Assembly (NCBI GenBank): GCA_039818165.1
Contig: JBCBUL010000011.1
Location: forward strand, 1-64,000
Reading direction: 5' to 3'
Source: UBA5336 sp039818165
GTDB taxonomy: Bacteria > Pseudomonadota > Alphaproteobacteria > Caulobacterales > Hyphomonadaceae
Length of the DNA stretch: 64,000 bases
Shown here: positions 15,722 to 24,721 of the stretch, one piece after another
How the letters are laid out: each line of letters opens with the position of its first letter
How positions within the stretch are numbered: the stretch's first letter is position 1
The notes under the pieces: model-generated
Told to the model about the DNA's origin: nothing
Seen by the model: the letters and a program-made list of their open reading frames with translations, nothing else
Database searches by the model: none
Translations under genes and position numbers: made by a program

Positions 15722-16350
15722 TGGCGTCACAGTCTGATCCGGCAGCTGGTTTTTCGCTGATCGAAACGCTTGTTGCGCTGTTCGTAATCGCTTTGATCTC
15801 GACTGCTGCCGGATCCATGTTGCTGGACACGCTGCGCGCGAGTGATCGGGTGGATGCATCAGCGGATGCGATCCGCGATCTGGAAGTGGCGACCGGACTG
15901 ATGCGATCCGATTTCGGCGCCATGACGCGCCGTCCGAGCACAGCACCCGACAGTTACGTGCCACCTGCGGGGCCCATCGGGAACGATGGCCGCCGCGATG
16001 GGGTGGTTCTGGCTTTTGTGCGTGGGGGCTGGGCCGACTATTCGTCAGAGGAGTCTCTTCGCAGTGATCTGATGCGCGTAGAGTATCACCGACTTGGAGA
16101 TACGCTCGTGCGCCGGGCATATGGCGCACCCGATCCGACCGTTCGCACGCAAATGGTTGAAAAAGTTCTCCTGGATCAGGTGAATGACTTATCCGTCCGC
16201 TATTATGTGGGCGGGGCGTGGTCTGACGTATGGGAAACGGCACCGCGCGAGATTGCTCCCGTACTGCCAGACCTCATCGAGGTCGACGTGACGCTGGAGG
16301 ACGGGCGCCGCTTAAGTCAAAAACTCATCGCCGGGGGGATCGCTCGGTGA
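15721..16350 (+). CDS. gspJ: Minor pseudopilin GspJ
   Basis: A 209-residue minor pseudopilin. The leader is cleaved after G10 in PAAG/FSLIETLVALFVIALIS. The globular part has the GspJ features LMRSDFGAMTRRP, VRGGWADYSSEE and LMRVEYHRLGDTLVRRAY (an aromatic/Arg-rich region preceding a strand), then VLLDQVNDLSVRYY and the C-terminal DLIEVDVTLEDGRR. It overlaps gspI by one base and gspK by four. Confidence 0.9.
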   Translation: MASQSDPAAGFSLIETLVALFVIALISTAAGSMLLDTLRASDRVDASADAIRDLEVATGLMRSDFGAMTRRPSTAPDSYVPPAGPIGNDGRRDGVVLAFVRGGWADYSSEESLRSDLMRVEYHRLGDTLVRRAYGAPDPTVRTQMVEKVLLDQVNDLSVRYYVGGAWSDVWETAPREIAPVLPDLIEVDVTLEDGRRLSQKLIAGGIAR

Positions 16351-17342
16351 ACGAGAAACGTTCAAAACCCTCTACTGGCGACACTGGTGCTGCGCTTTTG
16401 TCAGTTCTGATGGTTGTCGCTGCCATGTCTGTGGTGGTGCTTGTTTCGGTCGAGGCGATTACGCGAGCCACACGACTGTCTCAACTGACCTCACAAAGGG
16501 CTGAGAGTTTCTGGTTTGCGAGATCGGCTGAAGCTGCGGGCCGAAGCTATGTGACCACTTTAATTGACCTCACCCAAGGGCGCTTAAACGATGCAACACC
16601 GCGCGTTGGGGAAGTAATTACCCAGCCATTGGAAAACGGCGCCTTATCGGCCCGGCTCGATGACGCCACCAACTGTTTCAACCTCAACGCACTCGCTGAG
16701 CCGAGTGAACAAGGTTGGTCAATCGACCCTGATCAACTCGTTCGGCTTTCCCGTCTGTTCCGATCCCAAGGGTTCGGCGATTACGAAAGCAGCCAAATGG
16801 CGGAGTCTATCGCAGACTGGATAGATAGTGACACGATCAGTCGACCCGCCGGCGGCGAAGATGGATATTATTCCGGGCTGGATCCCAGCTATCGCACGCC
16901 CGGCAATCCGATAGAGAGTATTCGCGAATTGCGCGCCATCGGTCCCTTCAACGAAGAGCGTTATCTTGCAGTTCAGAACGTTCTTTGTGTGCGCCCGGAG
17001 CTCACGCAGACCGTGCTCAATCTCAATACGCTTCGCACTGACCAGGCGGGACTGATCACGTCCCTTTTCAGTGCGGAGCTGGAACCTGAAGTGGCGCGGC
17101 GTCTGATCGCTGAACGCCCGCTAGGAGGATGGCAGACGGCTCAAGGCTTCCTTGACCTGGAGCCTGTCGTCGAAATTTCCAACGATGCAACAAACGTGGC
17201 CGCGCTCGACGTCGTCTCAACTCACTTTGCCATCTCGGGCCAAGTTGCCATATCGCAGAAGACAACCCGCTTCGAACTGCTCTATGGGGTCGACAACACC
17301 AATTCCGCTGCGCTTTTGTGGCGCCGATACGGAGACGATTGA
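16347..17342 (+). CDS. gspK: Minor pseudopilin GspK
   Basis: A 331-residue tip pseudopilin. GTG 16347 overlaps the gspJ stop (GTGA) and gives the 14-residue leader ending DTG/AALLSVLMVVAAMSVVVL; +5 is not glutamate, which is normal for GspK. The large alpha domain contains CFNLNAL, SIADWIDSD and SPYRTPGNPIESIRELR-like sequence (YRTPGNPIESIRELRAI). ATG or GTG starts further upstream would lie in gspJ. It is the largest pseudopilin, as expected, and its TGA overlaps the ATG of gspL by one base. Confidence 0.9.
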   Translation: MNEKRSKPSTGDTGAALLSVLMVVAAMSVVVLVSVEAITRATRLSQLTSQRAESFWFARSAEAAGRSYVTTLIDLTQGRLNDATPRVGEVITQPLENGALSARLDDATNCFNLNALAEPSEQGWSIDPDQLVRLSRLFRSQGFGDYESSQMAESIADWIDSDTISRPAGGEDGYYSGLDPSYRTPGNPIESIRELRAIGPFNEERYLAVQNVLCVRPELTQTVLNLNTLRTDQAGLITSLFSAELEPEVARRLIAERPLGGWQTAQGFLDLEPVVEISNDATNVAALDVVSTHFAISGQVAISQKTTRFELLYGVDNTNSAALLWRRYGDD

Positions 17343-18502
17343 TGGCGCGGCGCTCATACCTCAGATTTCTGTCTGATCCCGACGGGATCATAGAAGTCGC
17401 CGTGGCCGATGGGCAGGGCGTGGAGACCCTTTCGGGCGGGCTTGCTGACCTCAAAAACCGCGATGGCGTCGTTGTGTTCGTCCCTGCAACAGACATCGGT
17501 TGGCACTCAGTGTCCTTGCCAGCGCGAAATGAGCGGGAAGCCCGCCGCGCCGCCGTGTTCGCCATAGAGGACGATCTCGCATCCAACGCAGACGCGATAC
17601 ACGTATCCGTATCGGAGAAAACCGACGACGGCTCTCGGATAGTCCTGACATGCGAAGAAACAACCATGCAGGCTTGGCTCGACCGGCTGCAAGCTGAGGG
17701 TGTTTCACCGTTCAAGATCGTGCCCGAGCACGCTGTATTACCCGCGGAGAATTGCGCGATTGATCTGGGAAATCGCGTTGTTTCCAGAATAAATGGACAG
17801 GCCATGGGGCTCGACCATGATGGCCCAGATGATCTGCTGCGGGCGGTCTTAGCCACTGCTCAATCGACAGTCGAAATCCATGGCGCCGAGCTCGCCCGCC
17901 GTGCCGGGATGCCTTTGACGAGCAATTCCGACACCGCCGGCGTGGCACAACTCGCTTCACTCGCTGAGGCAAACGGTCTTGGGCATGACCTCCGCCAGGG
18001 GAAATTTGCCAATCGCAAGAATTTGGACCTTCCAGACATCAAAACCTGGCAACGCCCCTTGGCTTTGGCCGCTACAGCAGCGCTCGTATGGCTCGGCATA
18101 ACAGCCTGGGAAACAGCATCGCTAAATCAGTCAAGCAATGCCCTGCGGGCTCAGGCGAGTGGTATTTATGCGGCAGCCTTTGCCGAAGAGGGCGCTGTAC
18201 CTAACCCCGCAAGCCGAACCCAAGCCAAACTCGCCCAGGGCGCCGGAACGAGTCTCGATTTCGAGCGGACAGCTGCGATCTTGTTTCAGACCCTGGAAGA
18301 GGTTGATGGTGCACGGCTCCGGTCAATGCGGTTCGATGGAGCCGCTGCCGAACTTAGGGCCAGCGTTGACTATGCGAGCTATGGTGACGACCTACGCCTA
18401 GCCGAATTTCTCGGGAAGTCTGGGCTCAACGCGGTTCTTGGGGATACGCGCGCGAGCGGAACTGCGATAACCGGTGATGTAACGGTAAAGGCGGCGCCGT
18501 GA
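17342..18502 (+). CDS. gspL: Type II secretion protein GspL
   Basis: Bitopic inner-membrane protein that recruits the GspE ATPase, 386 residues. The N-terminal cytoplasmic domain is actin-like (about residues 1-235), with RNEREARRAAVFAIEDDLA and FKIVPEHAVLP as family-like segments. One membrane helix follows (about 240-256, RPLALAATAALVWLGITAW), then a small periplasmic ferredoxin-like domain. ATG 17342 overlaps the gspK stop and has GGAG at 17331. A longer in-frame start at 17318 has no support. It overlaps gspM by four bases. Confidence 0.85.
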   Translation: MARRSYLRFLSDPDGIIEVAVADGQGVETLSGGLADLKNRDGVVVFVPATDIGWHSVSLPARNEREARRAAVFAIEDDLASNADAIHVSVSEKTDDGSRIVLTCEETTMQAWLDRLQAEGVSPFKIVPEHAVLPAENCAIDLGNRVVSRINGQAMGLDHDGPDDLLRAVLATAQSTVEIHGAELARRAGMPLTSNSDTAGVAQLASLAEANGLGHDLRQGKFANRKNLDLPDIKTWQRPLALAATAALVWLGITAWETASLNQSSNALRAQASGIYAAAFAEEGAVPNPASRTQAKLAQGAGTSLDFERTAAILFQTLEEVDGARLRSMRFDGAAAELRASVDYASYGDDLRLAEFLGKSGLNAVLGDTRASGTAITGDVTVKAAP

Positions 18503-18987
18503 GAGAGTGGCTTGAAGATAGGTCCCCGCGGGAACAGTTGCTGCTTCTGGGCGCAATTGCGCTCACCGTCATCACGCTGCTTTGGCTCTTGGTGGCCGCA
18601 CCAGTGCTTCGGGCCAATTCCGATGCTCATTTAAGGTATGAGACAAGTGCTCGGGCTCTGGATGTGGTGGCGTTGGGTGTGAACCAGATACAGGCCGCTC
18701 AGGTAAAGGGGCGATCCGAAGTGGCGTCCGCTGCGCTTTCACCAGACCAGGTCAGAGCGCGCATAGTCGCGTCCGCGCAGGCCACTGGTCTCTCGCCGAC
18801 GCAGCTGCGTAATGAAAGTGACGGGTCAGTGTCCGCCGTGTTCAGGGACACCGACTCGAGATTGCTTTTTGCGTTCCTTCAGCTGCTCTCCACGCGGGAA
18901 GGCGTCACACCGCGTACCGCAACGCTCACCCGAAGTGATGGCGGATTGGTGTCGGCGAACTTTGAGTTTGTGGGGTCAGGTTCGTGA
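18499..18987 (+). CDS. gspM: Type II secretion protein GspM
   Basis: A 162-residue bitopic inner-membrane protein that pairs with GspL. A short cytoplasmic tail containing SPREQLLLL precedes the single helix (about residues 13-32), which is the standard start of GspM; the periplasmic part is a ferredoxin-like domain with SPTQLRNESDGSVSAVF and FAFLQLLSTREGV. GTG 18499 overlaps the gspL TGA, and its own TGA overlaps the GTG of gspN (both GTGA junctions). Confidence 0.85.
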   Translation: MREWLEDRSPREQLLLLGAIALTVITLLWLLVAAPVLRANSDAHLRYETSARALDVVALGVNQIQAAQVKGRSEVASAALSPDQVRARIVASAQATGLSPTQLRNESDGSVSAVFRDTDSRLLFAFLQLLSTREGVTPRTATLTRSDGGLVSANFEFVGSGS

Positions 18988-19727
18988 TCCGTTGGCTGTT
19001 TCGCATCATTCTCGTACTCGTGGTTGCGGCGGCTGTGGCGGTTTGGACCGTGCCGCTAGGCTTTATCATCGACCGGGCTGGCGTCGCTGGACAGGGGGTC
19101 ACATGGGGACAAGTTCAAGGCACAGCGTGGTCCGGGCGCGTGTCCAATGTAGCTTTCGGTCGTCAATTGGTGGGCGATATTGACCTGAAACTTCGTCCTG
19201 CAGGATTGTTGACGGGCACGCTCGCCTACGACCTTTCCCTATCGGGGCCTGTCGCCGCCGGAACAGCAAAGGTTTATGCGGGCGGAGACAGAATTGGTAT
19301 CGAGGACGCGGATTTAAGCGCGCGAGTAGACCAACTTATCGGTCTGAACGCATCGGTTCGTCAGGCTGGTGGGATCGTGAGGCTCCGAGGCATTTCCCTG
19401 GAAGTCGACCGCGCACTCAACTGCCTCTCCGCGTCAGGTGGCCTTTGGACTGAAGTGTTGGCCAATCTGGGCGCGGAGTACGGTGAAACCCTCCCCGAAC
19501 TCGACGGGAACCTCCAGTGCTATGATCAGATGATCGCTTTAGACTTAAAAGGCGTCTCCGAGACCGGAATTGACGTGAGTATTGACGCAAAGGTTGGCGT
19601 GAGTGACGTCTCAAGCTTCAACGCTCGCATTGGCGGCGTAAGCGGCGAAATCGCCCAAGCTTTAACCGCCCTAGGGTTTTCAGTCTCCGGCGGCGATTTT
19701 GTATATGTCCGTGAACTTGGTCCTTAG
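18984..19727 (+). CDS. gspN: Type II secretion protein GspN
   Basis: A 247-residue bitopic inner-membrane protein, the optional last member of many type II operons. One N-terminal helix (IILVLVVAAAVAVWTVPLGFI) is followed by a periplasmic beta-rich domain. The pattern VTWGQVQGTAWSGRVSNVAFG is typical of GspN, and two cysteines (NCLSASGGLWTE, LQCYDQ) may form the disulfide known in the family. GTG 18984 overlaps gspM. AGGAG at its stop codon serves the next gene. Confidence 0.85.
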   Translation: MIRWLFRIILVLVVAAAVAVWTVPLGFIIDRAGVAGQGVTWGQVQGTAWSGRVSNVAFGRQLVGDIDLKLRPAGLLTGTLAYDLSLSGPVAAGTAKVYAGGDRIGIEDADLSARVDQLIGLNASVRQAGGIVRLRGISLEVDRALNCLSASGGLWTEVLANLGAEYGETLPELDGNLQCYDQMIALDLKGVSETGIDVSIDAKVGVSDVSSFNARIGGVSGEIAQALTALGFSVSGGDFVYVRELGP

Positions 19728-19737
19728 GAGTTGGTCG

Positions 19738-20247
19738 ATGCTGCGACTGTCTATTGTCTTTGTGGTGTTTCCATTTTTGCTGCTGGCCGGATGCGCAACC
19801 ACGACCTCATCGGGCGGTCAGTCCAGCCCGACCACCGCAACCGCGGCTTCAACCCAGACCGAGTTACCCCCACAACAACTCGAACTCGGAGAATGCGGTC
19901 TTTTTCTTTGGAGCCTGTCTGGGGATCCAACTTTCGTGTTTTTCTCCAAGGCCACGGAAGGTTCGGCAAAGATGTTCATTGGTTCAAACGTTGAGGCCCT
20001 CTCGCAAACGGGCGCCGGTGGAGACATTTTTGGTCAGTTCATGACGGAGATGGAGTGGATTTCTGCGGGCACCGGCCACCGGATAGACCTACAGATTGTC
20101 CCCGGTGAAAACATGATTGAGGGGCAACGCGTTTCCAATGGCAGGATAAAGCTCACCGACGCCGAGGGCTGGGAAACCATTATCCCGGTTCGTGGGGCCC
20201 GTGCCTGCATGAACGCTCCTGACGGACAGCTGCCAACTCCATCATGA
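19738..20247 (+). CDS. Small lipoprotein after gspN, possible pilotin or T2SS accessory
   Basis: A 169-residue lipoprotein: the signal peptide MLRLSIVFVVFPFLLLAGC ends in the lipobox LAGC with acylated C19. A threonine/serine/glutamine-rich linker follows, then a compact domain with two cysteines (GECGLFLW and ARACMN) that may form a disulfide. I do not recognise a family. AGGAG (19726-19730), sitting on the gspN stop, is its ribosome binding site and its stop overlaps the next gene, so it is part of the gsp operon. Position and lipid anchor make it a candidate pilotin for GspD or an accessory of the system; this is inference, since known pilotins do not share clear sequence similarity with it. 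Confidence 0.7.
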   Translation: MLRLSIVFVVFPFLLLAGCATTTSSGGQSSPTTATAASTQTELPPQQLELGECGLFLWSLSGDPTFVFFSKATEGSAKMFIGSNVEALSQTGAGGDIFGQFMTEMEWISAGTGHRIDLQIVPGENMIEGQRVSNGRIKLTDAEGWETIIPVRGARACMNAPDGQLPTPS

Positions 20248-21233
20248 CGCTTCCTGTCACGGCCGATGACGTTCAGGAGGCCGCCAACCGGATAGAGGGT
20301 TACGCAACCCGAACTCCGTTGCTTCGCAATGCATATCTCGACCGTGCGGCGGGCGCGGCGGTTTGGATCAAACCCGAGTGTTTGCAGATCACTGGCAGCT
20401 TTAAGATAAGAGGTGCCACGAACCGCATCGCGCAGCTTTCTAAAGCGGAGAAAAAGGCAGGGGTCGTCGCGTTTTCGTCGGGGAATCACGCCCAGGGAAT
20501 TGCCCGAGCTGCTCGTCTTTTCGACTGTCACGCGACAATTGTGATGCCGCGCGATGCTCCGCAGGTCAAAGTGGATGGGGTCTTGAGAGATGGCGCCGAG
20601 ATCATCTTCTATGAACGCGACGCGGAAAGCCGCGAAGCCATAGCAGAAGAAATTACCCGGCGCACAGGCGCCGTTTTGGTGCCAAGCTTTGACGACCCGC
20701 ATATCGTTGCAGGGCAGGGGACCACGGGACTGGAGATCGGCCAACAGGCTAAAGATACTGGCGCGCAAATCGATCACCTCATTGCTTGCACTGGCGGTGG
20801 CGGTTTAGTGACCGGGTCCGCACTTGGCCTCAAAATATTTCATCCGAACGCCTGCATTTGGTCTGTTGAGCCAGAAGGACATGACGACTGGGCCCATAGC
20901 CTTGCATCAGGACGCATCGTCAAAAACCCACCAGGTCTGCGCAGCATGTGCGACGCGATCCTAACGCCCCAACCGGGCAACATCCCGTTTGAAATCGGCA
21001 AAGCACTGCTCAGCGGAGGCTTATCAGTCTCCGACGCGGACGTCCGTGACGCCATGCGTTTTGCCTTTCGCGAGCTCAAACTTGTTGTGGAGCCTGGAGG
21101 TGCGGTCGCACTTGCGGTCGCGCTCAGGGGGCTCCCTGAGGAGATGAAGGGCCAAACCTGTGCCATCATCCTCTCGGGAGGCAACGTCGACCCGAGCGTG
21201 TTCGCAGACGTGATTTCAGGCGATGCGACTTAG
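20244..21233 (+). CDS. PLP-dependent threonine/serine dehydratase
   Basis: A 329-residue fold-type II PLP enzyme, converting threonine (or serine) to a 2-oxoacid and ammonia, or related serine racemase activity. The PLP lysine is K54 in GSFKIRGA; SSGNHAQGIA binds the substrate carboxylate, the phosphate-binding loop is TGGGGLV, and SGGNVD sits near the C-terminus. There is no C-terminal regulatory ACT-like domain, so it is the catabolic or racemase-like type rather than biosynthetic IlvA. It starts at ATG 20244, overlapping the lipoprotein stop by four bases, and ends in a four-base overlap with the convergent lytic transglycosylase. Which substrate it prefers cannot be told. Confidence 0.85.
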   Translation: MTLPVTADDVQEAANRIEGYATRTPLLRNAYLDRAAGAAVWIKPECLQITGSFKIRGATNRIAQLSKAEKKAGVVAFSSGNHAQGIARAARLFDCHATIVMPRDAPQVKVDGVLRDGAEIIFYERDAESREAIAEEITRRTGAVLVPSFDDPHIVAGQGTTGLEIGQQAKDTGAQIDHLIACTGGGGLVTGSALGLKIFHPNACIWSVEPEGHDDWAHSLASGRIVKNPPGLRSMCDAILTPQPGNIPFEIGKALLSGGLSVSDADVRDAMRFAFRELKLVVEPGGAVALAVALRGLPEEMKGQTCAIILSGGNVDPSVFADVISGDAT

Positions 21234-23254
21234 TTGAACTCGCCGCGTTCGAGATCTTCACTCAGCCGGATTTCTTCTCGCTCCCCCGAAAGGCGATGGC
21301 GATAAACCTGTGTGTTCTCCAGAACGCGCTGGACGTAGTTTCGTGTTTCCGAAAATGGAATGAACTCGACCCAATCAACGGGATCAATTTCGCCCATGCG
21401 TGGATCACCATAATCCCCAGCCCATTGGATCGGACGCCGCGCACCTGCATTGTATGCAGCAGCTGTCATGATGTAGCTGCCGTTGAACCGGGCCAAGAGC
21501 GTATCAAGATGCGCGCCGCCCAGGGTCATATTATATCCGGGGTCGTCCGTGAGCCAGGATGTCCGATAGGGCAAGCCGCGTTGACGCGCCTCCAGCGCCG
21601 CAGTTGCCGGGACGAACTGCATCAATCCACGTGCGTTGGCATGGGAGATGGCTCGCGGATTCATTTCGCTCTCCTGACGAGACAGAGCCAGCATCAAGGA
21701 CCTCTCAACGCCGGGTTCACGCAGCAAGGGATAGTTCACCAGCGGGTAGGCCGCCTGGGGAGCAACAATTCCACGGGCCAAGCCAGACTTGGCGCCGCGC
21801 ACTCCGATATCGGAGTACTGGTAATTGTCGGCCAACTCCTTGAGCAGGATGAACTCAGCCGGCGTCGTCAGAAGGTCGTCCAGGTGATACGCGAACGTGC
21901 GGACATGGCGTGTTTCGCCCGCCTCAGCGAGTAGCCGGATGGCTTGAACGAGTTCCAATTCCGCAAAAGCCGTTCGCTCAGCATCTGTGGGCTCCGGCGG
22001 TGTATCGAACTCAATGTACAGCGCATCGATGCGCTCTGCAGCTAGCTGCCCGTAATAGGTATAACTGAACCTCGACGCCGCATCATAGGCAGTCTGAGCC
22101 GCTTCGGCATTTCCCAAGGAATCTTCGGCCCGGCCCGACCAATACAGCGCGCGAGACTCACTTATCGGCGTGGATACGCCGTCTTCCAGTGTGAGAAAGT
22201 GGTCGCGGGCCGCTTCGGCATCATTGGTATGGCGCAGGGCGATCCATCCGGAGATCCATTCGGCTTCGGCAAAGTCCCGACCGCTTGAAAGTCCATGGGG
22301 AGCGGCAAGTTGATACGCCGTATCAAAGTCTGAGTCCTTCAGCTCTCGGCGTACTGCGAGGTTGCGTTCAACCCAGAGCCTTGAGCGGCCTGCGGCGGGG
22401 ACTGTTGCTCCGTCAATATCGACAAGAAGTTCCGTGGCGCCCGAGCGCATACCTCGTCGCCGGCGCCAGTGGGCCCGGTCGTGAAGTAGCCCTGCATGGT
22501 TTTGAAGGTTTGCAGGCACAGACCGAATGGCACTGTCGACGCCGCGCTGACCAGCCTGGAGTCGAATGCGCGCATCAACCAAACGGCGCCAGTCGGCTGT
22601 GAGAAGAGGTTTGATCCGGTTCGCTTCCGAGCGCTGCCGGGTCCACAGGAGAAGGTCAACGCGCGCCCGATGATCTTCCTGGCTAAAATGGTCACCGAAG
22701 GCAGATTGTAATCTCTCCCGGGAGGCGCGCTCAAGCGAGTGATTTCTCCAGGCATCGACCGCAACGTCACGTGCGCGGCCGGTTTCTCCCGCCCGCCGCA
22801 ACGCCAGTGCGAGTGCGACTTTCCCGTCTCCCGTGGCAGGGCCGGACTCCGTCAACCAGGCGATCTGCGCAGATGGAGAAAGACCACTATTGGACACAAG
22901 CTCTTCTGCCCGCGCCCGCATGCGTCCAGCGTTCGGCCAGTCTTTGAGTCGATTGAGCGCGGTAGAATACTCACTGAATGTCATATCTGGCGCCCCGGCC
23001 GTGGCGCGGCGCCATAATATCAGGTCAGACACAATCTCGCTGCGCGCACGCGATTGAAGCCTTGCAACTTGCCGCCAGTCGCCATCGGAGGCTGCATCAT
23101 AGGCATCATGGAGCGTTTCGGCATCCTGGGTGGAGACGACCTCAGATGCGTAAAGCCGGTCCGGCTTGAGACTAGGTGGCGGTGGAGTGGCCGCCTCTGC
23201 CAAGGGCAAAACGCCAAAACAGAAAAGAACAACAGCAAGCGCAGGTCTGAGCAT
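21230..23254 (-). CDS. Soluble lytic murein transglycosylase (Slt-type)
   Basis: A 674-residue periplasmic enzyme that cleaves peptidoglycan to give 1,6-anhydro-muropeptides. ATG at 23254 is preferred over the longer frame start because a signal peptide begins there (MLRPALAVVLFCFGVLPLAEA). A long alpha-helical superhelical U/L region (about 40-500) resembles the doughnut of Slt70. The C-terminal SLT domain has the catalytic glutamate in LSRQESEMNPRA and the signatures ANARGLMQFVPATA and AAYNAGARRPIQW. It is divergent from dapA and convergent with the dehydratase gene. Confidence 0.9.
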   Translation of the reverse strand: MLRPALAVVLFCFGVLPLAEAATPPPPSLKPDRLYASEVVSTQDAETLHDAYDAASDGDWRQVARLQSRARSEIVSDLILWRRATAGAPDMTFSEYSTALNRLKDWPNAGRMRARAEELVSNSGLSPSAQIAWLTESGPATGDGKVALALALRRAGETGRARDVAVDAWRNHSLERASRERLQSAFGDHFSQEDHRARVDLLLWTRQRSEANRIKPLLTADWRRLVDARIRLQAGQRGVDSAIRSVPANLQNHAGLLHDRAHWRRRRGMRSGATELLVDIDGATVPAAGRSRLWVERNLAVRRELKDSDFDTAYQLAAPHGLSSGRDFAEAEWISGWIALRHTNDAEAARDHFLTLEDGVSTPISESRALYWSGRAEDSLGNAEAAQTAYDAASRFSYTYYGQLAAERIDALYIEFDTPPEPTDAERTAFAELELVQAIRLLAEAGETRHVRTFAYHLDDLLTTPAEFILLKELADNYQYSDIGVRGAKSGLARGIVAPQAAYPLVNYPLLREPGVERSLMLALSRQESEMNPRAISHANARGLMQFVPATAALEARQRGLPYRTSWLTDDPGYNMTLGGAHLDTLLARFNGSYIMTAAAYNAGARRPIQWAGDYGDPRMGEIDPVDWVEFIPFSETRNYVQRVLENTQVYRHRLSGEREEIRLSEDLERGEFN

Positions 23255-23354
23255 TTCGGGTCCATCGCTAGAAATTGAGCCTCTGGACGTGCAAAAAGCC
23301 ATCCAAACGAGTACGCACAGCACTACAGAAACGAAGAATCACGGCGATAATACG

Positions 23355-24233
23355 ATGTTTCAAGGCTCTATCCCAGCATTGGTGACTCCATTTCGCGGGG
23401 ACGTGATCGATGAATCAGCGTTCGAAGCGCTTGTTGAAAGGCAAATCTCAGCAGGCGCGGGAGCGTTGGTTCCAGTTGGGACAACAGGAGAAACCTCAAC
23501 GCTTAGCCACGCCGAGCATAAACGCGTGGTCGAGCTCTGTGTGCAGATTGCTCGGGGCAGGGTGCCTGTCATTGCCGGGGCGGGGTCAAACGCAACTTCC
23601 GAAGCCACCGAACTTGCGGCGCACGCAAAAGCCATTGGGGCTGACGCCGCATTGGTGGTTTGCCCATATTACAACAAACCCAACCAGGACGGTCTTTTCG
23701 CGCACTTCAAATCGATCAATGACAGCGTCGCGTTGCCTATTTTTGTCTACAATGTCCCGTCGCGCACCGTTATAGATCTCGCTGCTGAAACCCTTGCCGC
23801 GCTTTCTGGCCTGCCCAACATCATTGGGGTTAAGGACGCAACGGGCGATATGGACCGGATGCGCCAGCATCGCGAGTTGATCAGCGAAGATCGATTCATC
23901 TACCTTTCGGGAGATGATCCGACCGCGTGCGACTTCGCCGCGCTCGGTGGCGTAGGCTGCATCTCGGTTACGGCCAATGTGGCTCCCAAACATACTGTCG
24001 AGGTTCAAAGAGCCCTAATTGATGGCAACTACAGCGCAGCGCGTGAGGCGGATTATGAACTCGCGGGGCTGCATGAAGCTATGTTTGTGAGCCCGAGTCC
24101 CGGGCCCGCTAAGTACGCTTTGGCGAAGATGGGGTACTGCGCGCCGGACTTGCGTTTGCCCTTAACACCCCCAGATGACGCTGCCCGTCGGGTGATTGAT
24201 GACGCCCTGGCAGCTGCCCGAATTGAAGATTGA
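23355..24233 (+). CDS. dapA: 4-hydroxy-tetrahydrodipicolinate synthase
   Basis: Condenses pyruvate and aspartate semialdehyde, the first committed step of lysine and diaminopimelate synthesis. Residues 1-292; the Schiff-base lysine is K160 in GVKDATGD, the proton-relay tyrosine Y132 is in YNVPSRT, and GTTGET binds the substrate near residue 44. ATG 23355 is chosen, because the frame opens much further upstream but the conserved N-terminus MFQGSIPALVTPF starts here. It is followed after eight bases by smpB. Confidence 0.95.
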   Translation: MFQGSIPALVTPFRGDVIDESAFEALVERQISAGAGALVPVGTTGETSTLSHAEHKRVVELCVQIARGRVPVIAGAGSNATSEATELAAHAKAIGADAALVVCPYYNKPNQDGLFAHFKSINDSVALPIFVYNVPSRTVIDLAAETLAALSGLPNIIGVKDATGDMDRMRQHRELISEDRFIYLSGDDPTACDFAALGGVGCISVTANVAPKHTVEVQRALIDGNYSAAREADYELAGLHEAMFVSPSPGPAKYALAKMGYCAPDLRLPLTPPDDAARRVIDDALAAARIED

Positions 24234-24241
24234 CGCAATAA

Positions 24242-24721
24242 ATGGCGAAGAAAAACCAAACCAAAGGCCGCGGTGACGGCCTTGTCGCCGAGAATCGCCG
24301 TTCTCGCCGTGACTACACGATCGAAGACACATTGGAGGCTGGAATCATCCTGAAGGGATCTGAAGTGAAATCCCTGCGGGAAGGCCGCGCGAACATTGCT
24401 GAGAGCTACGCCGGGATCGACAATGGTGAGCTATGGCTCGTGAATGCCGATATTCCGATCTACACAGCTGCGAACCGGTTCAACCATGAACCCAAAAGAC
24501 GCCGCAAATTGCTGGTGTCGCGACGTGAACTTGCAAAATTGTCCCAAGCTGCTGAACGCGCAGGGCGAACGATCGTACCGCTTAAACTTTATTTCAATGA
24601 GCGCGGCTTGGCGAAGCTCCTCCTCGGTATCGCAACTGGGCGCAAGTCCCATGATAAACGAGACGTGGAAGCCAAGCGAGACTGGGACCGGCAGAAGGCT
24701 CGGGTTCTTCGCGAACACTAG
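24242..24721 (+). CDS. smpB: SsrA-binding protein SmpB
   Basis: A 159-residue protein that binds tmRNA and delivers it to stalled ribosomes. The conserved block LEAGIILKGSEVKSLREGRA and the C-terminal KLLLGIATGRKSHDKRD...WDRQKARVLR (the tail that enters the mRNA channel) are both present. It lies directly after dapA, a common alphaproteobacterial arrangement. Its TAG overlaps the stop of the convergent glycosylase gene at CTAG. The ssrA RNA itself is not in this window. Confidence 0.95.
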   Translation: MAKKNQTKGRGDGLVAENRRSRRDYTIEDTLEAGIILKGSEVKSLREGRANIAESYAGIDNGELWLVNADIPIYTAANRFNHEPKRRRKLLVSRRELAKLSQAAERAGRTIVPLKLYFNERGLAKLLLGIATGRKSHDKRDVEAKRDWDRQKARVLREH

